Part shown: positions 1 through 5,410 of the stretch, piece by piece | Layout: the number at the start of each line of letters is the position of its first letter | How positions within the stretch are numbered: position 1 is the stretch's first letter | Assembly: GCA_050010455.1 (NCBI GenBank) | Contig: JBEKLA010000240.1 | Location: 1 to 6,418 of the forward strand | From: DATJOQ01 sp050010455 | Lineage (GTDB): Bacteria > Desulfobacterota > Binatia > Binatales > Binataceae | Length of the DNA: 6,418 bases | Direction of reading: 5' to 3' | Translations under genes and position numbers: made by a program | Notes under the pieces: model-generated | Seen by the model: the letters and a program-made list of their open reading frames with translations, nothing else | What the model was told of the DNA's origin: nothing | The model's database searches: none

Positions 1-46
1 CATGGACCAGCGATTTTCAGCGGCAACCCCCTCCCTGAAGAGCCCA

Positions 47-78
47 GGGGCTGATGCTACGCACGTAACATCAGCCCC
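47..78. repeat. 32-bp near-perfect palindrome spanning the SDR stop codon
   Basis: The outer arms GGGGCTGATG (47-56) and CATCAGCCCC (69-78) are perfect 10-bp complements. The inner arms TACG (58-61) and CGTA (64-67) are also complementary. The only unmatched pairs are 57/68 and the central 62/63, so 14 of 16 pairs match. It covers the last six codons and the TAG of the SDR gene. On the minus strand it could fold into a strong hairpin and act as a terminator, but it is followed by TGGGCTCTTC rather than a run of T, so a factor-independent terminator is not certain. A protein-binding site or mRNA-stabilising 3' hairpin are alternatives. Confidence 0.65.
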
Positions 79-809
79 CCGTCGGCCCGGATGCCGGCGC
101 CGGTGACGTAGCGGCTATCGTCGGAGGCGAGAAACAGCGCGACACGCGCCATGTCCTCGGGCTGGCCGATCCGGCGCAGCGCGGTTTTCTTCTCCCATAC
201 GGCGCGAATCTTTTCCTGATCGAAGTTGTCTTTGGTGAGGCCTGAGTAAATCGGACCGGGCATGATGTAATTGGCGCGGATGCCGTACTTGCCGTATTCG
301 AGCGCCACGGTTCGGGTCAGTCCTCCGACTCCCGCCTTCGACGAGCAATACGCCGCCAGGCCGTAATCGGTCATCTCGGCCATCACCGAGGCGACGTTGA
401 TGATGCTGCCGTGGCCCGCCGCGATCATCGCCGGCAGCGCGCGTTTGATCGTCAGGAATTGAGCGCGCACGTTGACGTCGTGAACGTGGTCCCATTCGGC
501 GAGAGTCATGTCGGCGGCAAGCGCGTTGCATCCGATACCGGCGTTGTTCATCAAAATGGTAAGCTTGCCGAAGCGCTTCACCGCGAGGTCGACCAGACGC
601 TCAGCCGCGTCCTCGTCGCTGATGTCGAGTATCAGCGCGGCGCTTTCCTCGCCGTTTGCTTCGATCATCCGCTGCGTTTCGTTGCAGCCTTCGGTAACGT
701 CGCAGTGGACGACGCGCGCGCCCTCGGCCACAAACAGCATCGCGCTCGCGCGCCCGATTCCCGATCCGCTGCCGGTAATGATCGCTACTTCACCCTCGAG
801 TCTTGGCAT
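57..809 (-). CDS. SDR-family NAD(P)-dependent oxidoreductase
   Basis: Classical short-chain dehydrogenase/reductase of 250 residues, the usual length, predicted to be a soluble cytoplasmic Rossmann-fold enzyme. The cofactor motif TGSGSGIG is at residues 12-19. An Asp (D37) at the end of strand beta2 (VVHCD) suggests NAD(H) rather than NADP(H). NNAG is at 88-91. The catalytic tetrad is N113, S141, Y154 and K158 (YCSSK). A PG at 184-185 follows the active site, and the C-terminus has the usual ADGG. All key residues are present, so it should be active; the substrate cannot be read from sequence. The frame stays open to 950, adding 47 residues, but MPRLEGEVAII is the normal family start and has a GGAGG upstream, so I start at 809. 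It lies 198 bp downstream of the antitoxin gene on the same strand. The stop codon is inside a large palindrome. The family call is firm; a specific name such as 3-oxoacyl-ACP reductase is not justified. Confidence 0.93.
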   Translation of the reverse strand: MPRLEGEVAIITGSGSGIGRASAMLFVAEGARVVHCDVTEGCNETQRMIEANGEESAALILDISDEDAAERLVDLAVKRFGKLTILMNNAGIGCNALAADMTLAEWDHVHDVNVRAQFLTIKRALPAMIAAGHGSIINVASVMAEMTDYGLAAYCSSKAGVGGLTRTVALEYGKYGIRANYIMPGPIYSGLTKDNFDQEKIRAVWEKKTALRRIGQPEDMARVALFLASDDSRYVTGAGIRADGGLMLRA

Positions 810-820
810 CACGCATCTGT

Positions 821-825
821 CCTCC
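821..825 (-). promoter_or_regulatory. Shine-Dalgarno deciding the SDR start
   Basis: GGAGG on the minus strand, 11 nt before the ATG at 809. The spacing is slightly long. It supports the 250-residue start over the longer open frame that begins at 950, which has no conserved SDR sequence in its first 47 residues. Confidence 0.6.
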
Positions 826-1007
826 GGATCGCACTTCGAGCGGAATCTTACCATCGCGAACGCGCGGCCGGGTACTCGCGTGAAGGAAGCATCCCGGAGC
901 GTTGTTGAATGAAACCCGGGTTCGCAGCGATAAAGGAAGGATATAACCACGCGGTGCGGGCGTCGCGAGGCAGGCTGGGGTTTTCGCGGAGCAGGCCGAA
1001 CGTTCCG

Positions 1008-1373
1008 TTACCGAGCGGCCACTGGCCGGGCAGAGCCGGTTTTGCGAATCTTGCCCGAGGCGCGGTCCCGTCCGCGCGATACGGAGCGTGGCACCAAATC
1101 GATCTTGAGGCTGGCGCCAAGCGCTCGGGCGGTTCTGGCAAGCGTCTTCAGTGTCAGATTATTCAGCTTGCCGGATTCGATCTGCGCGATCATCGGCTGG
1201 CTTACGCCGGATCGCCGGGCGAGCGCAGCCTGGCTGAGACCGCGGCGTTTGCGCAAGCTGGCGATCTTGTGTTCGATCAGAATGCGGGCGAGTTCGTCTT
1301 CGACCTCGCGGCGAAGCCCAAGCTCATCGACTTTTCTTTCGAGCAGTTCCAGTCCTGGATTTTTGGTCCTCAT
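1008..1373 (-). CDS. Xre/HigA-type HTH antitoxin
   Basis: Protein of 121 residues with a Cro/C1-type helix-turn-helix at about residues 37-90. The core LSQAALARRSGVSQPMIAQIE has its positioning helix at about 47-57 and its recognition helix at about 58-68. An N-terminal segment rich in charged residues (about 5-35) probably forms a helix, and a basic, low-complexity tail follows residue 95. In this family such proteins bind and neutralise the partner toxin and repress their own operon. Its start lies 50 nt inside the 3' end of the toxin gene, and AAGGAGG is placed 6 nt before the ATG, so the long overlap looks real and no later ATG precedes the HTH. The likely operator is the palindrome at 1711-1726. 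A lone HTH regulator is the alternative, but the toxin-like neighbour makes the antitoxin call much more likely. Confidence 0.85.
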   Translation of the reverse strand: MRTKNPGLELLERKVDELGLRREVEDELARILIEHKIASLRKRRGLSQAALARRSGVSQPMIAQIESGKLNNLTLKTLARTARALGASLKIDLVPRSVSRGRDRASGKIRKTGSARPVAAR

Positions 1374-1701
1374 CCTGGGCCTCCTTCAATCTGGCGCGCA
1401 TGAGACGCAGCACGTCAGCCGGGGTGTCGGTGCGTTTCTTCACATAACCTCCGAGCAGCACCGCGCGCCGCCCGGCCAAAAACCCGTAGTATATGCGAAC
1501 TCTCGTGCCGCGAAGCTCAAACAGGCCGCCATCGAGCGACTTCGACCGCGGTTCACGCAGCTGGTTGCCCAGGCAGCGCAGCGCGCGAGTTAAAACGGCG
1601 GCGTCCTTGACGTCTTTCGCGTCGGCCAGACCGGCGGCGAAACCGGCGAAGTGCGATTCCCCTCTCGCCGTTTTGTGTTCCTCGATGGTCCAGTCCGCCA
1701 C
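1324..1701 (-). CDS. RelE/ParE-superfamily toxin, Gp49/HigB-like
   Basis: Protein of 125 residues. The diagnostic core is LFELRGTRVRIYYGF (60-74) followed by VLLGGYVKKRTDTP (81-94), the pattern of the phage Gp49-like/HigB branch of the RelE toxin superfamily. R64, R67, R69 and Y71 lie where the family places basic RNA-contacting residues. Known members are ribosome-dependent mRNA interferases that are neutralised by an HTH partner encoded immediately downstream, which is the arrangement here. The start is GTG at 1701; an in-frame stop (TAA at 1723-1725) lies upstream, so the frame cannot extend further than a few codons. There is no Shine-Dalgarno before the GTG, and a promoter -10 sits only 6 nt away, so the mRNA may be leaderless. 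The C-terminal basic tail (about 112-125) overlaps the antitoxin start. The family is clear; the RNA-cleaving activity is inferred from relatives. Confidence 0.85.
   Translation of the reverse strand: MADWTIEEHKTARGESHFAGFAAGLADAKDVKDAAVLTRALRCLGNQLREPRSKSLDGGLFELRGTRVRIYYGFLAGRRAVLLGGYVKKRTDTPADVLRLMRARLKEAQDEDQKSRTGTARKKSR
1380..1386 (-). promoter_or_regulatory. Strong Shine-Dalgarno of the antitoxin gene
   Basis: AAGGAGG on the minus strand, 6 nt before the ATG at 1373 and inside the toxin coding sequence. It is the best ribosome binding site seen in the window. It fixes the antitoxin start and would allow strong independent translation of the antitoxin from the shared mRNA. Confidence 0.75.
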
Positions 1702-1707
1702 CCGGTG

Positions 1708-1736
1708 ATAATAAGGTATAACTTATGGATGCGCAA
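1708..1736 (-). promoter_or_regulatory. Promoter of the toxin-antitoxin operon
   Basis: On the minus strand, TTGCGC (1731-1736) is separated by exactly 17 nt from TATTAT (1708-1713). This AT-rich patch contrasts with the GC-rich surroundings. Transcription would start about 6-8 nt past the -10, that is at or next to the GTG at 1701. Hexamer match and spacing are good; not tested experimentally. Confidence 0.6.
1711..1726. promoter_or_regulatory. Candidate operator palindrome in the toxin-antitoxin promoter
   Basis: ATAAGGTATAACTTAT is a 16-bp palindrome in which 7 of 8 base pairs are symmetric; only 1716/1721 breaks it. It lies between the -35 and the -10 and overlaps the -10, a typical place for autorepression by an Xre-type antitoxin or toxin-antitoxin complex. 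Binding by the adjacent antitoxin is inferred. Confidence 0.5.
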
Positions 1737-1771
1737 TATGCCGCCAGGCCGGGCGCGTGCTTAAGGGCACA

Positions 1772-1805
1772 GGAAAGCCGGTGCTTTGGCTCAAGCCGGG
1801 TTTCC
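1772..1805. terminator. Hairpin between tRNA-Met and the toxin-antitoxin module
   Basis: Inverted repeat with three nested arms: GGAAA/TTTCC (1772-1776 with 1801-1805), CCGG/CCGG (1778-1781 with 1796-1799) and CTT/AAG (1784-1786 with 1793-1795). There is one mismatch, a 2-nt bulge and a 6-nt loop. It begins 40 nt past the tRNA 3' end on the minus strand, so it could end tRNA transcription and insulate the toxin-antitoxin genes. Neither side carries a clear T-run, so it may be a processing or pausing structure rather than a classic terminator. Confidence 0.4.
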
Positions 1806-1845
1806 GCCAGTGAATCAAGACTCGATGCGGCGGGGCGGGTCGGGT

Positions 1846-1922
1846 TGGTGGCGGCGGTAGGACTCGAACCTACGACTCCGCGGATATGAGCCGCGTGCTC
1901 TAACCAACTGAGCTACGCCGCC
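1846..1922 (-). tRNA. tRNA with CAT anticodon, probably elongator Met
   Basis: Complete 77-nt cloverleaf with encoded CCA (1846-1848). The acceptor stem GGCGGCG/CGCCGCC is fully paired. The D arm is GCTC/GAGC, the anticodon stem is CGCGG/CCGCG around the loop CTCATAT, and the T arm is GTAGG/CCTAC around TTCGAGT. The discriminator is A73. The loop gives anticodon CAT. The G1-C72 pair rules out initiator fMet, which normally has an unpaired first position. The body GTAGCTCAGTTGGTTAGAGCA matches elongator Met of other bacteria better than the lysidine-modified Ile2 tRNA, but the Ile(AUA) reading cannot be excluded without comparing identity elements. It lies 56 nt after the phosphoesterase stop on the same strand; no strong promoter is visible between them, so read-through from that operon is possible. 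Confidence 0.95.
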
Positions 1923-1978
1923 ACCGAATCGAACAGCCTAGCCGGAGTGCCAGCGAGGGGAAAGAGGGATCGCCACCA

Positions 1979-2701
1979 TCAGGTCTCGAAGCGCCGGGCG
2001 CGCACCTGACGATTGCCGCGCGCGACCTGGTAAACCGTGCCCTCGGTCAGCTCGAGACAACTGAGCTTGCCGCCGTATACCAAGCCGGTATCGATTCCGA
2101 TCTTGTAGGGCAGATCGACCATCACCTCGCGCACCGGCGTATGGCCGAACAGCACGGTATGGCCGAGCTCGTGCGGGCTGAAGATGAATTCCTGGCGAAT
2201 CCACAGCAGGTCTTCAACGTCCTGCTCGTCAAGCTGGCGCGTCGGCATCACGCCCGCATGCACGAACAGGTACGGCGGGCGCAGATAGCTCACGGCCAGG
2301 CCGCGAAGGAATTCCAGATGGCGCGGCGGGAGCAGCTCGACCGCGCGGCTCAGATCGCGCTCGCCGATTCCGTAGCTATCGAGCGTGGCGACGCCGCCGT
2401 TGAACAGGAACGATTCGCCGTAGCGTCCGGGCAAGCCGAGATAGGACAGCATCATGTCCTCGTGATTGCCCTTAAGGAACACGCAGTCGCACCCCTGGCG
2501 CGGCAGCTCGATCAATTGCTCGATTACGTCGCGCACGCTCGGTCCGCGATCGACGTAATCGCCCGAGAAGACGACAGTGTCACCCGCCGCGGGCTTTGTC
2601 TCTTTCAGCATCGCCTCGAGTTCATCGGGGCATCCGTGGATATCGCCAATCGCGAACAGGCGCCCGTGGGCGCCATTTTTCTTTCGGCCGCGGACCATCA
2701 T
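1979..2701 (-). CDS. Metallophosphoesterase, PPP/ApaH-PrpE-like phosphatase
   Basis: Soluble calcineurin-like phosphoesterase of 240 residues. All signature motifs of the PPP branch are present in order: GDIHG (19-23), GDYVDRG (47-53), GNHE (78-81), HAG (148-150) and GHTP (186-189), with metal ligands D20, H22, D48, N79, H148 and H187. The segment GIDTGLVYGGKLSCLEL near the end is typical of the bacterial group annotated either as Ser/Thr protein phosphatase or as symmetrical bis(5'-nucleosyl)-tetraphosphatase (ApaH/PrpE-like). The sequence cannot decide between phosphoprotein and dinucleoside polyphosphate as substrate. It starts 4 nt after the meaB stop (TGAGTTTATG) with a weak Shine-Dalgarno, so it is probably translationally coupled to meaB. 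Two ATG codons in a row (2701 and 2698) leave the start uncertain by one residue. The catalytic fold is certain, the biological role is not. Confidence 0.92.
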   Translation of the reverse strand: MMVRGRKKNGAHGRLFAIGDIHGCPDELEAMLKETKPAAGDTVVFSGDYVDRGPSVRDVIEQLIELPRQGCDCVFLKGNHEDMMLSYLGLPGRYGESFLFNGGVATLDSYGIGERDLSRAVELLPPRHLEFLRGLAVSYLRPPYLFVHAGVMPTRQLDEQDVEDLLWIRQEFIFSPHELGHTVLFGHTPVREVMVDLPYKIGIDTGLVYGGKLSCLELTEGTVYQVARGNRQVRARRFET

Positions 2702-2705
2702 AAAC

Positions 2706-3695
2706 TCAGAGGCGCGGACGTTCCCGTAACAGCTCTCCGATCGCGTCGCGATCTTCGATAAGCCGGCGCGCCGCGCTGTAAGGATTCAGCCGCCCGGCGC
2801 GAACTTCAGCCATCACTTCCTTGGCACCGCCGTCGGCGAGTGAACGGATCGCACGCTCCTCAAGTTGACCAGCCAGAACGTCGAGGAATTCGCGCGTGCG
2901 CCGCTCGATGGCGACCGCGGGATCGGGATGCGAGTTCAGGTAATCGAAATGCTCGGCCAGCTTGGCCACCAGTTCGTCGAGTCCTTTGTCGTGGGCGGCC
3001 TGCGTCAGCAGGACCGGCGGACGCCATCCGCCGCTGGGCCGCAGATGGACATTCAGTTCGAGTTCGGCCTTGAGCCGATCGGCGCCTTCGCGGTCGGCCT
3101 TGTTGACCACGAAGACGTCGGCGATTTCGTTAAGTCCGGCCTTCATCACCTGAATCGCGTCTCCGCCCTCGGGCACCGTAACGACGACCGTAGTATGGGC
3201 CACATCCATCACCGCCAGCTCGGTCTGCCCGACTCCTACCGTCTCGAGAATGATTATATCGTGGCCGAAGGCGTCAAGCAGCTTTACAATCTCGCGTGCG
3301 GCGCGGCTCAGGCCTCCATGGCTGCCGCGAGTCGAAAGGCTGCGGATATAGACTCCGCTATCCTTGTAATGATCGGTCATCCGGATACGGTCGCCGAGCA
3401 CCGCGCCCCCGGAAAAGGGGCTCGAAGGGTCGATGGCGACGACGGCCACCTGCTTGTCGAGCGTTCGATATTTCGCGATCAGGCGATTAATCAGCGTCGA
3501 CTTGCCCGCGCCAGGGGGCCCGGTGACGCCGATGATGTGAGCATGGCCGGTCTTGGCGTAGATGCGTTCCATCGCGCGGCTGACCTCGGCCGCGCGGTTT
3601 TCGATCAGCGTGATAAGGCGCGCAAGCGCGACCTTGTCGGCAGTCTCGAATCGGTCCAGCAGTTGGTCCAGCTTATCTTTGGGAGCTTCAGCCAT
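2706..3695 (-). CDS. meaB: MeaB/ArgK-family G-protein chaperone of a B12-dependent mutase
   Basis: GTPase of 329 residues, the normal family length. Walker A GPPGAGKST is at 59-67, the family-specific IDPSSPFSGGAVLGDRIRM at 88-106, the switch segment ETVGVGQTE at 151-159 and the G4 motif NKAD at 198-201. An N-terminal helical region (1-50) and a C-terminal helical dimerisation region (about 255-329) are as in known MeaB proteins. These proteins bind methylmalonyl-CoA mutase (or a related acyl-CoA mutase), gate loading of adenosylcobalamin and remove damaged cofactor, using GTP. The mutase gene is often adjacent but is not in this window; the downstream partner here is a metallophosphoesterase. 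The ATG at 3695 has an in-frame TAA two codons upstream, which fixes the start, though its Shine-Dalgarno is weak. The older name ArgK (arginine transport kinase) is a historical misassignment for this family. Confidence 0.95.
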   Translation of the reverse strand: MAEAPKDKLDQLLDRFETADKVALARLITLIENRAAEVSRAMERIYAKTGHAHIIGVTGPPGAGKSTLINRLIAKYRTLDKQVAVVAIDPSSPFSGGAVLGDRIRMTDHYKDSGVYIRSLSTRGSHGGLSRAAREIVKLLDAFGHDIIILETVGVGQTELAVMDVAHTTVVVTVPEGGDAIQVMKAGLNEIADVFVVNKADREGADRLKAELELNVHLRPSGGWRPPVLLTQAAHDKGLDELVAKLAEHFDYLNSHPDPAVAIERRTREFLDVLAGQLEERAIRSLADGGAKEVMAEVRAGRLNPYSAARRLIEDRDAIGELLRERPRL

Positions 3696-3821
3696 CAGTT
3701 AGTCTCAGACGGATGCAGATAGTTAGAGAAAACGCCTTAAAACAGGAGCTTGCACGCGCTTCCACCGTCTACAGGAGTTGACCGCTCCATTTACCGGCGG
3801 CGCCGCAAGCCCAAATGATGC

Positions 3822-3851
3822 ATAATAGGCGCGGCGGTCGCGCGCAAGCAA
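3822..3851 (-). promoter_or_regulatory. Candidate promoter of the meaB operon
   Basis: On the minus strand TTGCTT (3846-3851) lies 18 nt before TATTAT (3822-3827), the same -10 hexamer as in the toxin-antitoxin promoter. It would start RNA near 3815 and leave a leader of about 120 nt before the meaB ATG. The -10 is good and the -35 is moderate. Confidence 0.45.
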
Positions 3852-3899
3852 TCTGACCATCGGGCCACAACGATACGGTGGAAAAGACGCGATACGCAA

Positions 3900-3928
3900 T
3901 TGTTTTTCGACCTGACACGCCCTATTCT
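3900..3928 (+). promoter_or_regulatory. Candidate promoter of the two-TM gene and ispE
   Basis: TTGTTT (3900-3905) and TATTCT (3923-3928) are separated by 17 nt. The predicted RNA start is about 3935-3937, essentially at the GTG start codon of the next gene. With the meaB promoter it makes 3696-3936 a divergent promoter region. Confidence 0.45.
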
Positions 3929-3936
3929 CAAAGTCA

Positions 3937-4332
3937 GTGAAACCGCCTGATCTCTATTCCGACGGCTGGTTGATTGGCGGGCTGGTTCTGATGCTGCTCG
4001 GGGCCGGCAACTGGCTGGTCGGCCTGACCAAGACCGAGCAATACAGCCGTACTATGGCGCACGCGTCAGAGGGTCGTTTCGATCAGTCCTACCTGAGCTT
4101 CGACGAACTCGATGATCGTCAGGATAGCGCCGTGCTGGCACCGCTGACACGACAAGAACGCGACGTCTCTTATGCCAACGCGCGCATGGATTTCTATCAC
4201 GCGACTTTTTTGACCGGGCAGTTTCTGTTTGCGCTCGGCCTGCTCGTCGCCATGATCGCACTTATCCGCGCGATCCGGCGCGACGCCATGCGCCCGATGC
4301 GTTCTGCCCGTCCCAGGGCACCTACCGGCTAA
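3937..4332 (+). CDS. Small membrane protein of unknown function, two TM segments
   Basis: I do not recognise a family. The 131-residue product has a hydrophobic, glycine-rich segment at about 12-30 (GGLVLMLLGAG) and a second at about 90-110 (GQFLFALGLLVAMIALI). A polar loop of about 60 residues between them is rich in Asp, Arg and Ser. The arginine-rich C-terminus (111-127) suggests both ends are cytoplasmic with the loop outside, by the positive-inside rule. There is no signal peptidase site or metal motif. The start is GTG at 3937 with no convincing Shine-Dalgarno; the in-frame ATG at residue 19 would cut into the first membrane segment and is unlikely. It ends 22 nt before ispE, so the two are probably co-transcribed, with no evidence that it acts in isoprenoid synthesis. 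It is real by its membrane pattern and its tight fit between promoter and ispE; its function is open. Confidence 0.75.
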   Translation: MKPPDLYSDGWLIGGLVLMLLGAGNWLVGLTKTEQYSRTMAHASEGRFDQSYLSFDELDDRQDSAVLAPLTRQERDVSYANARMDFYHATFLTGQFLFALGLLVAMIALIRAIRRDAMRPMRSARPRAPTG

Positions 4333-4354
4333 CGCCGGCAATCTCGGCAGCATC

Positions 4355-5233
4355 ATGGTGAAGCTCGTGGCAGGGCTAACGCCCGCCAAAATCAATCTTT
4401 TTCTGAGAGTGGTGGGACGCCGTCCGGACGGATACCATCTGCTCGATTCCGTCTTCCTCCCGATTTCTCTTTACGACCGCATCCGGCTGGAGATGAGACC
4501 GGCGGCTGATGCTTCGGTTGAGATTCGATGCAACTGGCCAGAATTGCCGACCGACATGCGCAACCTCGCGGTACGGGCGGCAAGCGCCTTCATGGCTGAG
4601 TTCGGATTGCGTTCGCAAGTCACGATCGAGCTCGACAAGAACATCCCGGCAGGCGCCGGATTGGGGGGCGGTTCCAGTGACGCGGGCGCCGTATTGGCGA
4701 TGATGGCGCGGCTCGCGCGAATCAGCGATCCGCCGCGGCTGAGAAAAGTCGCCGTGGCAATTGGCGCAGACGTCCCGTTCTTTCTCGACCCGGGCCCTGC
4801 ACGAGTCGGCGGAATCGGAGAGCTCATCATGCCGCTTGATTCAATCCCGGATCTGGCGCTGTTGATCCTGGTGCCGCCGATCGAGGTGCGAACGGGCAAG
4901 ATCTTCGGCGAGTTGACGCGCGAGCAGTGGAGCGGGGCTGCGCCGCCAGACTGTATCAACGATCTGACGGGCAGCGACGACTATGGCCTGTCGCGTTTAA
5001 TGGTCAACGATCTCGCGCCGGTTGCGATGCGTTACTATCCCGAAATTGCAAGGCTCCTAGATCTGCTTAAGGGTCTGGGCGCGCGGGCGGCGGCGATGTC
5101 CGGCAGCGGCGGGGCCGTGTTCGGCGTCTTCGACGATAGAGAGGCAGTGACGCGCGCTGCCAACGAAGCCATCCGCCATGCGCCGGAAGCTCGTGTCATA
5201 TCCGCACAAACCCATCGCGAAAACCAGGCCTGA
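4355..5233 (+). CDS. ispE: 4-diphosphocytidyl-2-C-methyl-D-erythritol kinase
   Basis: GHMP-family kinase of 292 residues. It phosphorylates the 2-hydroxyl of CDP-methylerythritol with ATP, in the MEP (non-mevalonate) route to IPP and DMAPP. Visible motifs are PAKINLFLRV at 10-19 (catalytic K12), the substrate segment DGYHLLDSVF at 25-34, the ATP loop PAGAGLGGGSSDA at 98-110, the catalytic Asp in GADVPFF (D139), and the third GHMP motif AMSGSGGAVFG at 247-257. The length is normal and no key residue is missing. The ATG at 4355 sits 22 nt after the two-TM gene and has no evident Shine-Dalgarno, so translation may depend on coupling with that gene; a GTG one codon later is an equally poor alternative. 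Downstream come tRNA-Gln and prs, a neighbourhood I know from deltaproteobacterial-type genomes. Confidence 0.97.
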   Translation: MVKLVAGLTPAKINLFLRVVGRRPDGYHLLDSVFLPISLYDRIRLEMRPAADASVEIRCNWPELPTDMRNLAVRAASAFMAEFGLRSQVTIELDKNIPAGAGLGGGSSDAGAVLAMMARLARISDPPRLRKVAVAIGADVPFFLDPGPARVGGIGELIMPLDSIPDLALLILVPPIEVRTGKIFGELTREQWSGAAPPDCINDLTGSDDYGLSRLMVNDLAPVAMRYYPEIARLLDLLKGLGARAAAMSGSGGAVFGVFDDREAVTRAANEAIRHAPEARVISAQTHRENQA

Positions 5234-5271
5234 GTCTTGTGGAAACTGTGGAAGACGTTGCATACTGCAGC

Positions 5272-5300
5272 TTGACTCGCAGGGAAGACTGCCGAATAAC
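5272..5300 (+). promoter_or_regulatory. Candidate promoter upstream of tRNA-Gln and prs
   Basis: TTGACT (5272-5277) matches the -35 consensus at five of six positions and lies 17 nt before AATAAC (5295-5300), which matches the -10 at four of six. It would start RNA near 5307, about 100 nt before tRNA-Gln, so the tRNA would be cut from a longer precursor that may continue into prs. Confidence 0.45.
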
Positions 5301-5349
5301 ATCGCTTGGCAAATTCGTTTGCGGCTTGGTGGTAGTTGTGCTTGCCCGG

Positions 5350-5410
5350 TAAGGGAGCGTCGCTGATTTCGACTAGACGACGGCTACCTGATAAGGAAAG
5401 AGCGTCGCTG
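5350..5410 (+). repeat. Imperfect direct repeat abutting tRNA-Gln
   Basis: TAAGG followed by GAGCGTCGCTG occurs at 5350-5365. It recurs at 5392-5410 with three extra A between the two parts. The 11-bp core is identical at 5355-5365 and 5400-5410, and the second copy runs into the first two bases of the tRNA. It looks like a small local duplication in the tRNA leader; a role is unknown. Confidence 0.5.

Noticed and set aside
1..3. Possible ATG of another minus-strand gene at the left edge
   Set aside because: A single ATG with no ribosome binding site at normal distance and no coding sequence visible; the purine-rich stretch is more than 20 nt away.
913..922. AACCCGGGTT palindrome upstream of the SDR gene
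   Set aside because: Only 10 bp, does not extend, and such GC palindromes are expected by chance in this composition.
810..950. N-terminal extension of the SDR protein by 47 residues
   Set aside because: The added residues lack family character and begin without a ribosome binding site, while the ATG at 809 has GGAGG upstream and gives the standard SDR start.
909..1403. Long plus-strand open frame opposite the antitoxin
   Set aside because: It mirrors the HTH antitoxin gene on the other strand, shows no domain pattern and arises from GC-rich codon bias.
1846..1922. tRNA-Met 3' end as an attachment site for an integrated element
   Set aside because: I looked for a second copy of the tRNA 3' end near the toxin-antitoxin genes and the SDR gene and saw none, and there is no integrase in the window.
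2865..3722. 285-codon plus-strand open frame opposite meaB
   Set aside because: The minus strand encodes a complete MeaB with all motifs; the plus frame is an antisense shadow with no recognisable protein features.
3696..3936. Cobalamin riboswitch upstream of meaB
   Set aside because: I looked for the conserved B12-box type elements in the leader and did not see them.
5233..5260. Terminator after ispE (GTCTT with AAGAC)
   Set aside because: Only a 5-bp stem with a 13-nt loop and no T-run, too weak to call.
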